64,000 nt of DNA from an uncultured Acidobacteriota bacterium (GCA_903832055.1 CAILAC010000016.1:682001-746000); one strand, 5' to 3'; positions 25,570 through 35,227 are shown, counted from the stretch's first letter. The notes: generated by a model not told the origin, from the letters alone. Numbers and translations: made by a program.

Positions 25570-27636
25570 CTACCACACCCTACACGGCGCAGCCGCCACC
25601 ATCTTCGCAGACTTCTTGCAACTGAAGCTCTTCGCAAACTCCGGCAGGTCCTGCAGAATCGCGTTTGTCCGGTGCTCGTCCGGCGCATGCGGATCAGTCA
25701 ACGCTGCCGCCCGCAGAGCCTCAGGACGCGTCTGCGTACACCACTGCTGCGCGTAAGCAATCCAGAATCGCTGCTCCGGCGTGTACCCATCCGTCTTCGC
25801 GGCCATATCGACGTGCGCCTCGCGAGCCTTGTCGAGCCACGCCAGCCATGCCAGCCACGTACCGCCCAGGTCAGCCAGGTTCTCCCCAAGCGTCAGCTTG
25901 CCGTTCAGGTGAACGCCCGGCACTGACTCAATGGCGTCATACTGCTTCACCATGCAGTCGGCCCGCTCGCCAAACTTCTTCTCGTCCTCGCCCGTCCACC
26001 AGTTCTTGAGGTTGCCGGTCGCGTCAAACTGGCGGCCCTCATCGTCAAAGCCGTGCGTCAGCTCATGCCCTATCGTCGAACCCATATCGCCATAGTTGGC
26101 CGCGTCATCTTCCTTGCCGCTGAAAAATGGCGGCTGCAAATACCCCGCCGGAAAATTCACATTATTTTGCTGCGGATCGTAATACGCATTGACCGTCGGC
26201 GGAGACATGTACCACTCGCCCTTGTCCACCGGCTTGCCAATCTTCGCCAGGTCGCGCGCGTGGTTGAAGGCCCGCACCCGCATCTGGTTGCCCACCGCAT
26301 CGCCGCGCACAATGGTAAGCGGCGTGTAATCCCGCCACTTGTCCGGATACCCAACCTTGTTCATCACCCCATGCAGCTTTTCCTTGGCCTGGAGCTTGGT
26401 CGCCGGGCTCATCCAGTCCAGCGAATCGATGTCCGACTCCATCGCCTTCTCAATCGCCACCGTCATATCCACCGCGCGCTGCTTGTCGCCTGGCGCAAAG
26501 TACCGCGCCACGTACACCTGCCCCAGCGCCTCGCCCATCTCGCGGTCAATCCGGCTGGTGCAGCGCTTCCAGCGGTCTTGTTGCTTTTCAGCGCCGCGCA
26601 GGATATGGGAGTAGAAGTTCCAATCTTCCTGCTCAAAGCTCTCCGGCAGGCTGGTTCCAGCAAAGGCGGTGAGCAGATGCCAGCGCAGATAGGTCTGAAT
26701 CTGTTCAAGCGGGGTTGCCGCGACCAGCGCATTAAACGCTGCCATGAACTTCGGCTCAGAATCATTCGCCTTGCCCATCGCCGGTGCCCGGTCGGCAACC
26801 ACATAGTCCGACAATGAAAAATTCGTCAATTCCCGGCCCAAAGCCGCCACGTCTGTCGGATGGTTCAGATTCTGCGGATCGCGCTGCTCGGTCACCGTCA
26901 GCGAAGCCTTGGCGAGAGACGTTTCAATTTCGAGCACCACCTGCGCGTCCTTGGCCGCCTGCGCCTCTGGCTCCCCGGCCAGCACCAGCATCTTCGCCAC
27001 ATGCTCCACGTACTGCTTCCGCTGCTCCACCGATTTCGCGTCAGTCCGCGTGTAGTAATCCCGCTCCGGCAGGCCGAGACCGCCAGCACCGTAGCCGGAG
27101 ATCACCGACGAAGCATCCGCAAAATCCGGCTCCGATCCCATCCGGAAAAAAGCATTTACCCCAATTGTGTGCAGGTGAGCCACCAGCGCAGGTAACTCCG
27201 CCTTGCTCGTGAGCCCAGAAATCGCGTCCAACTCCGCTTTGAGCGGCGCTAGTCCCGCTTTGTTAATCGCCGCAACATCCATGCAACTGGCAAACTCGTC
27301 GCCTGTCTTTTGCTCGTTCGGCGTGCGCGTCGCACTGGCTGCCGAAACTTCCTCTAAGATCTGTCGCAGGTGCGCGCGGTTCAGTTCGGAAAGTTCAGTA
27401 AAACGCCCATACGAAGTCTCATCTGCAGGCAGCGGATTGCGATCAAACCACTTCTTGCACGAAAACTGATAGAAGTTGTCGCAAGGGTCCACCGAAGTAT
27501 CAATCAGCGAACGGTCAAATACCTTCAGCTCTGAGGCGGCCGAAGCCGTTTGCCCCCACACAGGAGACAGCAGAAAGACAAGCGTAAAGGCAAAGCCGAG
27601 GCCGACGCGGAGCAGGTGTTTCAAATTCCAGGACAT
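25570..27636 (-). CDS. pepO: M13-family zinc metalloendopeptidase (PepO/neprilysin type), exported
   Basis: A 688-residue exported zinc endopeptidase that cleaves short peptides. It has a signal peptide ending near VWGQTASAA, then the family N terminus FDRSLIDTSVDPCDNFYQFSCKKW. The zinc motif is GHELTHGFDDEGRQFD, with the third ligand Glu in TLGENLADLGG. The substrate-binding NAYYDPQQNNVNFPAG also precedes it, and the C terminus ends CRVW as in neprilysins. The ATG at 27636 gives the signal peptide; a GTG nine codons upstream is possible. Monocistronic, divergent from ndk. Confidence 0.93.
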   Translation of the reverse strand: MSWNLKHLLRVGLGFAFTLVFLLSPVWGQTASAASELKVFDRSLIDTSVDPCDNFYQFSCKKWFDRNPLPADETSYGRFTELSELNRAHLRQILEEVSAASATRTPNEQKTGDEFASCMDVAAINKAGLAPLKAELDAISGLTSKAELPALVAHLHTIGVNAFFRMGSEPDFADASSVISGYGAGGLGLPERDYYTRTDAKSVEQRKQYVEHVAKMLVLAGEPEAQAAKDAQVVLEIETSLAKASLTVTEQRDPQNLNHPTDVAALGRELTNFSLSDYVVADRAPAMGKANDSEPKFMAAFNALVAATPLEQIQTYLRWHLLTAFAGTSLPESFEQEDWNFYSHILRGAEKQQDRWKRCTSRIDREMGEALGQVYVARYFAPGDKQRAVDMTVAIEKAMESDIDSLDWMSPATKLQAKEKLHGVMNKVGYPDKWRDYTPLTIVRGDAVGNQMRVRAFNHARDLAKIGKPVDKGEWYMSPPTVNAYYDPQQNNVNFPAGYLQPPFFSGKEDDAANYGDMGSTIGHELTHGFDDEGRQFDATGNLKNWWTGEDEKKFGERADCMVKQYDAIESVPGVHLNGKLTLGENLADLGGTWLAWLAWLDKAREAHVDMAAKTDGYTPEQRFWIAYAQQWCTQTRPEALRAAALTDPHAPDEHRTNAILQDLPEFAKSFSCKKSAKMVAAAPCRVW

Positions 27637-27761
27637 GCTCAAAACTCTACCAGATGCCCTCACCCTGTCACGCCTCGAATACTGGCCCGTTACAATCAGA
27701 GTGAAACGACCTTTTGTCGCCGAACCTCAAAACTCAGAACTTCAAGCCAAGGAGCAATTCC

Positions 27762-28178
27762 GTGTCCCAGCGTACTTTCAGCATCATCAAGCCAGACGCC
27801 GTCCGCAAAGGCTACACCGCCGCCATTCTCGCCGAGATCCAAAAGGCCGGCTTCCAGATCGTCTCCATCAAAAAGCAATCCATCTCCAAGACCCAGGCCG
27901 AGGGCTTCTACGCCGTCCACAGCGCGCGTCCCTTCTTTGACTCGCTTACCTCTTTCATGTCCTCCGGCCCGATCGTCCTGATGGTCCTTGAAAAGGAAAA
28001 CGCCATCCTCGATCTGCGCAAGCTCATGGGCGCCACCAACCCCGCCAATGCCGAAGAAGGCACCATCCGCAAGCAATTCGCCGGCTCCATTGAAGAAAAC
28101 GCCATCCACGGCTCCGACGCTCCCGAAACCGCAGCCTTCGAAATCGGCTACTGGTTCGCCGGCTACGAACTCGTCTAG
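27762..28178 (+). CDS. ndk: Nucleoside diphosphate kinase
   Basis: Ndk balances nucleoside triphosphate pools by phosphate transfer through a histidine. The 138-residue product begins [16 protein letters not shown], and the active His116 is in the conserved [10 protein letters not shown]. The start is a GTG at 27762, because AAGGAG lies eight bases upstream and it produces the family N terminus; an ATG 16 codons earlier has no support. Length is normal. It stands alone between the M13 peptidase and a convergent glycosyltransferase-like gene. Confidence 0.96.
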   Translation: MSQRTFSIIKPDAVRKGYTAAILAEIQKAGFQIVSIKKQSISKTQAEGFYAVHSARPFFDSLTSFMSSGPIVLMVLEKENAILDLRKLMGATNPANAEEGTIRKQFAGSIEENAIHGSDAPETAAFEIGYWFAGYELV

Positions 28179-28235
28179 GAATCCGCCCAGCGGACTGCGC
28201 AGTGAAGGGCTCTGCCTTCAACCTTCAGGGATAAG

Positions 28236-29345
28236 TCACCCCTTCACAGCCGCCCGTGCAATCTGCTCCGCACACCGCACCACCGACTGCGAACGCAGAT
28301 ACCACCCATGCGCCGCATCCGCAATCGCCTGGATGCGCTCATCAGAAGCCACACCTGAAGCCAACTGCGCCACGCCCTCCTGCGAAATATAAGGCAGAAA
28401 GTCCGGCTTCGGAATCATCCGCTTCTCCACCTCCACCATAATCGGCACCAGCCCATGCGCCATGTACGCCGCAATCACCCCCGACTTTGACCACACATCC
28501 GGCCAATAGCCAATAATGCCAGCGATGCTGTCGGCCATCAGGTCGCTTAAAGCCTGCTCTTCCATAAAGCCCGCACGCGTCACGGCCGCGCCCTCAATAT
28601 CCAACGGAATGAACTCGCTCGTCCCCGACCCCACATCCGTAATCGATTCAATCCGCAGCTTTCGGCACACCTCTTCCAGTGTCGCGCGGCAATTCCTGTA
28701 CAGGCGTACCCGCGTATTCAGCTGCCCAAAGACGATTAGCCGCCGCGTCCTCTCCCGCAGCGGGCGTAGCAACTCCGGCTCACCGATATTTGAGAAAATG
28801 GGAATCTGGAGTATCTCGCGCCCGGTCGGATTGTATGGCTGCACCTGCCAGTGGTACTTCGCGCTTGAAGTAAACGCAACATCCGCCACCCCCAGCAGCG
28901 CCTGCACACACCGCCGCTGCTCTCCCCGCGTCCACCGCGCCCGCTGCCACAGATGCCCATTCGAAAAAATCTCGTGAAAGAACACCAATAGCCGCGTCTC
29001 CCGCGCCAACTCCTCCATCACCCGCGTAAACTCCGCCGGCCGCCCATTCGGAGAATAAGCATAGGGCCCATAATGCAACAGCACGCTCTCAAACCTGTGC
29101 TCACTGCGCAGAGCTGCAAGCGCCTCCCGCAGCGCCACGGGCGTTGGTTCGCCGACGTAGCTGATCGTGTTGGGAGCGATTTCAGCCGCGTCAAACGGCG
29201 TCTTCGGCTGCTTGTACACCAGAAAGTGGCTGCGGATACTGTGTTTCTCAAAAAGCGCCGCCCCAAGCCGCCGGGCAAAGTCGCCCATCCCGTCCACGCT
29301 CGGCTTGAAGCCAGAAACTATTTGCAGTATCGCTTTGCTTTCCAT
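28236..29345 (-). CDS. Glycosyltransferase-like protein (GT-B fold suspected)
   Basis: A 369-residue protein with a GT-B-like layout. It opens with an N-terminal ILQIVSGFKPSVDGMGDFARRLG loop of the kind that binds donor or acceptor in family 4-type glycosyltransferases. A second Rossmann-like half begins near RRLIVFGQLNTRVRLY. It ends with a region (IAGIIGYWPDVWSKSGVIAAYMAHGLVPI) that resembles the sugar-nucleotide site. The usual EX7E motif is not clear, so activity is uncertain. The ATG at 29345 is preceded directly by GGAGGAG; the open frame extends 72 unconserved codons upstream. No sugar-pathway genes are adjacent. Confidence 0.65.
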   Translation of the reverse strand: MESKAILQIVSGFKPSVDGMGDFARRLGAALFEKHSIRSHFLVYKQPKTPFDAAEIAPNTISYVGEPTPVALREALAALRSEHRFESVLLHYGPYAYSPNGRPAEFTRVMEELARETRLLVFFHEIFSNGHLWQRARWTRGEQRRCVQALLGVADVAFTSSAKYHWQVQPYNPTGREILQIPIFSNIGEPELLRPLRERTRRLIVFGQLNTRVRLYRNCRATLEEVCRKLRIESITDVGSGTSEFIPLDIEGAAVTRAGFMEEQALSDLMADSIAGIIGYWPDVWSKSGVIAAYMAHGLVPIMVEVEKRMIPKPDFLPYISQEGVAQLASGVASDERIQAIADAAHGWYLRSQSVVRCAEQIARAAVKG

Positions 29346-29454
29346 CTCCTCCGATTGTAAGGGAATGCCTGTATGTGACTGTCTGCTCGCAAACGGCCCT
29401 GACCTGCCCCCCGCTCCCTCCCATGTGATACAAACAGCTCGGATGGAGTTCCTC

Positions 29455-30393
29455 ATGAATCGCGCATCTCTATTGCTTTTCCCGGCTCTGGCTCTCGTCA
29501 GCCTGCTGCAGCAGCCTGCCTCGGCGCAAACCCCTCTGGCCCGCCCCGCAATCACCGGCATCTCTCACGTAACACTCTTTGCCGACGATATTGCCAGGTC
29601 CCGGCAGTTCTACACCGCCACCCTCGGCTGGAGCGCCGTACCCGCCCAGGGCACCCATCCCGGCATCCGCTTCTACGCCAACCACGCCCAATACGTAGAA
29701 TTGGTCTCCCCGCCCAGCCCCGGTCTCGCCAACCGCCTCGACTCCGTCGCCTTCCTCACCGCCGACGCCGAAGGCCTCCGCCGCTACCTCGCCACCCAGG
29801 CCGTCCAGGTACCCGCCGCAGTTTCCATCGAAAAGGACGGCAGCCGCACCTTCCAGGTCCGCGATCCGGAGGGCAACAAAGTTGCGTTTGTCCAGGCTGG
29901 CCGCCCCCTCAGGCAGCCGGCCAATGCGTCGCATAGCGTCAGCAACCACATCATGCACGCCGGCTACGAGGTGCATAACCGCGCTGCGCTCGACCACTTC
30001 TATAAGGACATCCTCGGCTTCCACCTCTACTGGCAGGGCGGCAACCCAAGCACCCGCGTCGACTGGGTCATGATGCAGGTGCCCAACGGCTCTGACTGGA
30101 TCGAGTACATGCTCTACCTCGGCGACCACCCCACCCGCGCCGCCCTCGGCAGCGCCAACCACCTCGCCCCCGGCGTCACCAGCGTTGCCGCGCTCCAAAA
30201 GCAACTCGAACAACACGGCTGGACCCCCACCCCCGGCTCCAACCCCCAGGTCCTAGGCGTAGACGGCAAAATGCAGCTCGACCTCACCGACCCCGACGGC
30301 ACCCGCGTTGAATTCATGGAGTTCAAACCAGTAAAAGAAGCCTGCTGCTCCCCCTACACCGGCCAACAACCCGAGCCCACTTCAGCCTGGTAA
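29455..30393 (+). CDS. Exported double VOC (glyoxalase-fold) protein
   Basis: A 312-residue protein with a signal peptide (LLLFPALALVSLLQQPASAQ) and two vicinal-oxygen-chelate domains. The first starts ITGISHVTLFADDIARSRQFY and ends in RDPEGNKVAFVQ. The second starts SNHIMHAGYEVHNRAALDHFYKD and ends in TDPDGTRVEFMEF. Metal-ligand positions (His in SHVTLF, His in IMHAGY, Glu in VEFME) look kept. VOC folds include dioxygenases, glyoxalases and resistance proteins, so the substrate is open. The ATG at 29455 has GGAG six bases upstream. A terminator follows. Confidence 0.82.
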   Translation: MNRASLLLFPALALVSLLQQPASAQTPLARPAITGISHVTLFADDIARSRQFYTATLGWSAVPAQGTHPGIRFYANHAQYVELVSPPSPGLANRLDSVAFLTADAEGLRRYLATQAVQVPAAVSIEKDGSRTFQVRDPEGNKVAFVQAGRPLRQPANASHSVSNHIMHAGYEVHNRAALDHFYKDILGFHLYWQGGNPSTRVDWVMMQVPNGSDWIEYMLYLGDHPTRAALGSANHLAPGVTSVAALQKQLEQHGWTPTPGSNPQVLGVDGKMQLDLTDPDGTRVEFMEFKPVKEACCSPYTGQQPEPTSAW

Positions 30394-30421
30394 TCCCGTT
30401 CAAGTCACCAAAAATGGGTGC

Positions 30422-30453
30422 CCCCGGTCTCGACTTTGAGACCGGGGTTTCTT
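30422..30453 (+). terminator. Terminator after the VOC gene
   Basis: CCCCGGTCTC (30422-30431) and GAGACCGGGG (30438-30447) form a perfect ten-base-pair stem with a six-base loop, followed by TTTCTT. The rest of this 384-base gap (30454-30777) has no gene that I can support. It has a run of A/C-rich sequence and a short AT-rich patch near 30650-30690. Confidence 0.85.
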
Positions 30454-30777
30454 CCATCTCTGAATATCCCACCAGAAACCACCACTTCCTTGCCGACAAT
30501 TAACCACCGGTCAGGCACCATGCAACCAGGCTCGCAAAAACGCTCAACCCGCACCCACCAGCCCCAATCGCCCATCCACAGCAAATCCAAGGCAAATCCG
30601 CTGCAAAAAGCGCACCCTTATGCCGCCCTAAATGCATCCTGGATCCCTTAAAAATCCAACAAGATCAATATAATCAACGCTTTATCAGAATGAAAATGGC
30701 GTGCACGCCGGTAGTATTCTCTTTCCGCGCGCAGCCGTATTCCTCACCTTGCAGTCCCATGCGCTATGCTTGCCGCG

Positions 30778-31767
30778 ATGGAATTCACACAAATCTCCGG
30801 CAAACAAGTCTCCCGCATCGGCCTCGGCACCTGGGCCATCGGCGGCCTCGACTGGGGCGCAGTGTCCGATTCAGACGCCGTCGCCACCCTGCTCAGCGCA
30901 GTCGACCGCGGCATCAACCTCATCGACACCGCGCCCATCTACGGCCGCGGCCGCGCCGAAGAGCTCCTCGGCAAAGCCATCCGCGCCCACGGCCACCGCG
31001 AAGCCTTCTACATCGCCACCAAAGCCGGCCTCGACTGGAACACCGGCCGCGAAGGCGTCTTCGCCGACTCCACCGCCCCGCGCCTCCGCCAGGAGCTCGA
31101 ACACAGCCTCCGCCGCCTCAACACCGACTTCATTGACCTCTACCAGGTCCACTGGCCCGACACCCTCGTTCCCATCGAAGAAACCGCAGCCCTGCTCGCA
31201 GAATTTGTCCGCGAAGGCAAAGTCGGCGCCCTCGGCGTCAGCAACTACTCGGTCGCCCAGATGCAGGCCTTTCGCTCCGTCGCGCCGCTCGCCTCAAACC
31301 AGCCGCCGTACAACCTCTTCGAGCGCCAAATCGACCACGAAACGCTGCCCTGGTGCGCCGCCAACCACGTCGCCGTGCTCACCTACAGCTCGCTCTGCCG
31401 CAGCCTGCTCGCCGGCCGCCTCACCCACGGCATGACCTTCCCCGCAGGCGACATCCGCGCCGTCGACCCCAAATTCCAGCAACCGCGCTTTACCCAGTAC
31501 CTCAACGCAGTCGAACGACTCGCAGCGTTCGCCCAGGCGCACTTTGGCAAGACCGTCCTCTCGCTCGCCGCCCGCTGGGTCCTCGACCGCCCCGGCATCT
31601 CCGTCGCCCTCTGGGGAGCCAAGCGCCCCGACCAACTCGACGCCGTTGCCGGAGTGCTCGGCTGGAAGCTCAGCGACTCAGCCATGGCCGAGATCGACCA
31701 GATTGTCGCGGAATGTGTCACCGACCCAGTCGGCCCCGAATACCTGACTCCAAAAGTCAGGGAATAG
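30778..31767 (+). CDS. Aldo/keto reductase
   Basis: A 329-residue NADPH-dependent oxidoreductase of the AKR superfamily ((beta/alpha)8 barrel). The catalytic tetrad is visible: Asp in NLIDTAPIYG, Tyr in the same motif, Lys in YIATKAGLDW and His in YQVHWPD. The C-terminal cofactor site (SVALWGAKRPDQLD) replaces the more usual 'IPG' block. The closest-looking members act on sugars or small aldehydes; the substrate is unknown. The start at 30778 gives the canonical EFTQISGKQVSRIGLGTW, with an ATG four codons upstream as alternative. Neither has a clear ribosome-binding site. Confidence 0.9.
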   Translation: MEFTQISGKQVSRIGLGTWAIGGLDWGAVSDSDAVATLLSAVDRGINLIDTAPIYGRGRAEELLGKAIRAHGHREAFYIATKAGLDWNTGREGVFADSTAPRLRQELEHSLRRLNTDFIDLYQVHWPDTLVPIEETAALLAEFVREGKVGALGVSNYSVAQMQAFRSVAPLASNQPPYNLFERQIDHETLPWCAANHVAVLTYSSLCRSLLAGRLTHGMTFPAGDIRAVDPKFQQPRFTQYLNAVERLAAFAQAHFGKTVLSLAARWVLDRPGISVALWGAKRPDQLDAVAGVLGWKLSDSAMAEIDQIVAECVTDPVGPEYLTPKVRE

Positions 31768-31778
31768 GCAAAGAAAAA

Positions 31779-31808
31779 GGGGAACAGGCGCATCGTGCCC
31801 TGTTCCCC
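31779..31808. terminator. Bidirectional terminator between aldo/keto reductase and outer-membrane gene
   Basis: GGGGAACAGG (31779-31788) pairs with CCTGTTCCCC (31799-31808) around a ten-base loop. It is preceded by AAAAA and followed by a T-rich stretch, between two convergent genes. Confidence 0.88.
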
Positions 31809-31833
31809 CTCGGATTTTCAAGTCGCTGGAGTA

Positions 31834-32568
31834 CTACCGCTTCTTCTTGAACTTGTATTCGGCGCCCACCGAAATGCCAAAGTTCCACTGCGTATGCGGA
31901 TACAGGCTGGTGCCGTCGTAGCCGGTCATCAGAGCATCCGGGGTAATCCGGAAGACCCAGTTCGGCGAGCGGTTCAGATCGATGTGGCCACCAAAAGCTC
32001 CGCCATAGGTCATCTGGTTGTCATAGAAAGCAGCCGGTCCGGTCGGCCCGGGCTTGTTGTTGCGCAGGTCGGTGTTGAAGTCGCCATAGACTCCGCCCAC
32101 CAGCGCATGCAGCATGATCGCTGCGTGCTTGTTGTGCGGCCCCAGATACTCCGGCCCAGCCAGAAACATGTACTGGCTCACAAAAAGGCCAGCCAGATTC
32201 ACCGAGTTTGGCGCAACGCCGCTGGTACCAAGGTAGCCGCGTCCGCTGCCCTCAACGGCCCAGTGCTTGGTTAGCCAATAGGAACCCGACAGGTCAAGGC
32301 CACCGAGATTCGCGCCTTCGCGCAGGTTCGGCCCAGCGTGGATGTGCCCGTAGGCCATGCCTACCGAAACATCCCACTTGTTGTCGTATTTGACGTTTGC
32401 CAGCGGGTCAGAGGCGATGTAAACACCATTCGCTGGTTGACCCTGAGGGGTGGTCTGCGAGGTTTGAGCCTGCATAGGGCTGGCGAAGACAGCTGCCATG
32501 GCAGCGGCGATCAACACTGAGGCGAACACACGAATGGGCATACGAGCGGCAGAATTCACAAAAAGCAT
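31834..32568 (-). CDS. Outer-membrane beta-barrel-like protein
   Basis: A 244-residue exported protein. A signal peptide (FASVLIAAAMAAVFASPMQAQ) is followed by alternating hydrophobic and polar strands typical of an eight- to ten-stranded barrel: WDVSVGMAYGHIH, LSGSYWLTKHWAVEGSGRGYLG and WNFGISVGAEYKF at the C terminus. The barrel closes with an aromatic-residue strand but ends KFKKKR, basic residues after the usual terminal Phe. AGGAG directly precedes the ATG at 32568, which is chosen over an ATG 24 codons upstream. A specific function cannot be named. Confidence 0.72.
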   Translation of the reverse strand: MLFVNSAARMPIRVFASVLIAAAMAAVFASPMQAQTSQTTPQGQPANGVYIASDPLANVKYDNKWDVSVGMAYGHIHAGPNLREGANLGGLDLSGSYWLTKHWAVEGSGRGYLGTSGVAPNSVNLAGLFVSQYMFLAGPEYLGPHNKHAAIMLHALVGGVYGDFNTDLRNNKPGPTGPAAFYDNQMTYGGAFGGHIDLNRSPNWVFRITPDALMTGYDGTSLYPHTQWNFGISVGAEYKFKKKR

Positions 32569-32703
32569 CACTCCTGAATGGTAAATGGCGAAAGTGCGAT
32601 GAAACAACGCCACAGCGAAGGTAATGCAACTTAGACGCATTCGAATGCATTCTGCGGGCTGCGAAGGCTCAGTTTTGTGCCCTTCAAAGGGTGCGAATCG
32701 CCA

Positions 32704-33384
32704 TCATGGAGTGCAATTCTCCGTCCAGCGGGTCCAGACCAGGTAGCGGGCGGTCTTGACGGTCTCAACCAGGGACGCCGCACTACTGTAGAAGTTGGAC
32801 GTCAGCGTACCGGGAGCCGCGTGCATGCGCCATTCCAGCTTTTCGCCCGACACATTCGCAAAAATCATCGCCGCGCGCGGCAAATGCGACGCGCTCGAAA
32901 CGACCTCTACCGAATGCCAGCCGTGCTGCTTCATGATCCTGGCTGAAAAGCAGGCATTCTGGATTGTGTCGAGCGCCTGCGGCTCAGGAAAAATCACCGA
33001 AGCCGGAACGCCCTGCGCCTCAGCCACGCGCTCCATCACTTCAGCCTCAACGAAGCGGTTATGCGCGGCCGCACCGGTCACAATCAACCGCGGCGCCACA
33101 CCTCGCTCATATTCGTGAACGCCCTCGGTCATGCGATCAAGCAGCTCGGGCGTGGGATTGCCGTCGTCATCAGCCGGTGTGCCAAGCACAACAATCGCGT
33201 CAAAGCTGGCACGATCGGTATTGGCCGTGGGTGCAAAGCTGCGCGCAATGATCGCCCAGACGAACAGCCCAGCCAACAAGCCGCAGACCGTGAGAACTCC
33301 GCCCATTAGGGGCGAGAAGCCACTCGACCTGCGGCGAGCGCTGCCTCTGCGCGAGACTGATTTGCGGGAATGCTGCGTGGCCAA
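32704..33384 (-). CDS. YdcF/SanA-family (DUF218) membrane-anchored protein
   Basis: A 226-residue protein: an Arg/Ser-rich cytoplasmic start, one membrane helix (VLTVCGLLAGLFVWAIIA), then a DUF218 domain facing outward. DUF218 marks are FDAIVVLGTP, PRLIVTGAAAHNR, EPQALDTIQNACFSARIM and VVSSASHLPRAAMIF. Proteins of this family (ElyC, SanA, YdcF) affect envelope and peptidoglycan precursor metabolism; biochemical activity is unresolved. Length is normal. It precedes no obvious operon partner; the nitroreductase gene lies 56 bases upstream on the same strand. Confidence 0.85.
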   Translation of the reverse strand: MATQHSRKSVSRRGSARRRSSGFSPLMGGVLTVCGLLAGLFVWAIIARSFAPTANTDRASFDAIVVLGTPADDDGNPTPELLDRMTEGVHEYERGVAPRLIVTGAAAHNRFVEAEVMERVAEAQGVPASVIFPEPQALDTIQNACFSARIMKQHGWHSVEVVSSASHLPRAAMIFANVSGEKLEWRMHAAPGTLTSNFYSSAASLVETVKTARYLVWTRWTENCTP

Positions 33385-33440
33385 CTTCGCCTCCAGCTTT
33401 CACTTTAACGTGGCGGCCAGAGGCGAACTCAGACCGCGTT

Positions 33441-34055
33441 TCAGATTTCGAGCGGAGTATCCAGAGCAGTAAGGGCAATCTCACTGAGCGGCTTGCGCTC
33501 GCGGGCAGCCACTTCACGCGCCTGCATCTGCGCGTCGGCCAGGGCACCGGGCGCCGCCTGATGGCCGAGTGCAATCACCGCGCCAAGGCCATAGTCTTCG
33601 CTCAGGCCAAAGGCTTTGCGAGCGGCGTCAGCATCAAATCCGCCCATGGAGTGCGTCACCAAACCCAATGCCGCAGCCTGCGCGGTGAGCTGCGAAACGG
33701 CCTGGCCCAAATCATAGAGCGCATAGCGGTTAGCCCGGCCATTGGCATCGCGCTCAATTCCCAGACCAAGAATCAGTACAGCCGCATTCGCCGCCCACGC
33801 CTGATTAAACGGCACCAGCGTGGCGAAAATTTTGTCCCACGCCTCCGTACCCTTCACACCAACCAGGAAGCGCCACGGCTGCACGTTCCCCGAGGAAGCA
33901 GCCCAACGTGCCGCCTCAAGCACCGTCTTGAGCTCGCCAGCCGCAACCGGCTGATCCTTGAAAGAACGCGGGCTCCAGCGATGCGCGAGAGCGGGAAGAA
34001 GTCCCTCGACGGGGACCACTTTCGTTTCATTGAGTTCTGCGACGGAAAGCGACAT
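33441..34055 (-). CDS. Nitroreductase-family flavoprotein
   Basis: A 204-residue FMN-dependent oxidoreductase of the nitroreductase family. The N-terminal FMN phosphate motif is HRWSPRSFKDQPV, followed by AARWAASSGNVQPWRFLV, another FMN contact. The C-terminal half has QLTAQAAALGLVTHSMGGFD and GAVIALGHQA. Substrates (quinones, nitroaromatics, flavin) cannot be inferred. The ATG at 34055 has GGAG ten bases upstream and gives the family N terminus; a longer frame is unconserved. It follows the AAA ATPase gene on the same strand by 85 bases. Confidence 0.9.
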   Translation of the reverse strand: MSLSVAELNETKVVPVEGLLPALAHRWSPRSFKDQPVAAGELKTVLEAARWAASSGNVQPWRFLVGVKGTEAWDKIFATLVPFNQAWAANAAVLILGLGIERDANGRANRYALYDLGQAVSQLTAQAAALGLVTHSMGGFDADAARKAFGLSEDYGLGAVIALGHQAAPGALADAQMQAREVAARERKPLSEIALTALDTPLEI

Positions 34056-34140
34056 GAGAGATAACTCCAGGAAATGATTTTCCTTTGAATGGATGAGTAG
34101 CAGAGCGGGAACGATTCGCGCACATCGGGCAAATCTGGTG

Positions 34141-35073
34141 CTAGCCGATAACCACGCGGGCAATCGCTGTATCGAGGATTTCGCGGGTAAAGATCAACCC
34201 ACTCACGCGCCCTGTGCGCCGACGAAACAGCGCAGCAGTTTCGCAGAGCACGACAATGTCCTCGACCTCAGCCGGATTCATGGCTTCGGCGAGGATAAGG
34301 TCACAAAACTCGATTTCAGTCATATTCTGCACATGAAAACCGCGCCGCTGCGCCTCGGCCAGATAGAAGCGGGCGACCTCAGCCATCATCGGCTTGACCT
34401 CGTCGGGAGTCTCGCGACGATTGACGCCGATTACCTCTGCACCAGGCAGCGCAAGCTTGATTCCAAAGAGGTTATCGAGGTCACTGTCAGGCTCAAAGCT
34501 GACCGCTGTGGCAACGACCAGAACATTCTGGCGTTCCGAGGTGCTTTCAATGAGTGCGTCCAGCTCAGTCAGCACTTCCGGATCGCTCTCCTTGTACGCC
34601 AGATCAATACGCGGCAGCAGCAGCATCACTTTTTTACGCTTGTAACTGCGCACGAGGCTCTTGGCCTTGGCCAGCGCGTCGGAGTCGCGAGGGTTGTAGA
34701 CAGTGACCAGGCGCTCCATGCCGGTGGCCTTGGCGATGGTCTGGGCCAGAGACTTCTTTCCGCTCTGGCTGGGGCCGATGATCAGCACTTCGTTGCCGAT
34801 TTTGAGTTCCTGATAGGCCTGCGGAAAGCGGGCGCGGTCCACCAGATCTTCAATCGAGCGCAACAAATCGTCCATGCCTGCGAGGCGGGGATGCAGTTGG
34901 TCTACGGCCTCATCTTCAAGAGAAAGGTCGATGCGTTCCCGTCGCTTGCGGACGCCGGAAATAAATTCAATAAAGCTCGGCAGTGCTGCGACCGAGCCAA
35001 TAATCGTCGCCAGCACCAGCACCTGCTCGGTAAAGAGAAGCGCGGTGTCGCTGGCTGCAGCCGGGTCGTACAT
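34141..35073 (-). CDS. Membrane-anchored AAA-type ATPase of unknown role
   Basis: A 310-residue protein with one N-terminal membrane helix (about 12-38, VLVLATIIGSVAALPSFI), a basic junction (VRKRRERIDL), and an AAA domain. Walker A is GPSQSGKKS (100-108) and the Walker B-like strand is VMLLLPRID. FtsH-like placement of the helix before AAA is seen, but there is no protease domain (no HExxH). The ATG at 35073 is chosen as it places the helix at the start; the frame continues upstream without conserved features. It lies divergently next to the octaheme cytochrome gene. I do not recognise a named family. Confidence 0.7.
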   Translation of the reverse strand: MYDPAAASDTALLFTEQVLVLATIIGSVAALPSFIEFISGVRKRRERIDLSLEDEAVDQLHPRLAGMDDLLRSIEDLVDRARFPQAYQELKIGNEVLIIGPSQSGKKSLAQTIAKATGMERLVTVYNPRDSDALAKAKSLVRSYKRKKVMLLLPRIDLAYKESDPEVLTELDALIESTSERQNVLVVATAVSFEPDSDLDNLFGIKLALPGAEVIGVNRRETPDEVKPMMAEVARFYLAEAQRRGFHVQNMTEIEFCDLILAEAMNPAEVEDIVVLCETAALFRRRTGRVSGLIFTREILDTAIARVVIG

Positions 35074-35227
35074 GCGTCCAGCATAACAGGGGTTGATTTT
35101 CGGAGCCTGCATTTTGCGGGTGCCAGCCGCCGGTGCTGGCCACCTCTGCCAGAAGCGGAATAATTCATTTCTCAGCCGTTGCGCCCCGCCCTTGTAGCGG
35201 ATACCATCAGCCAGCGGAGGCAACATC

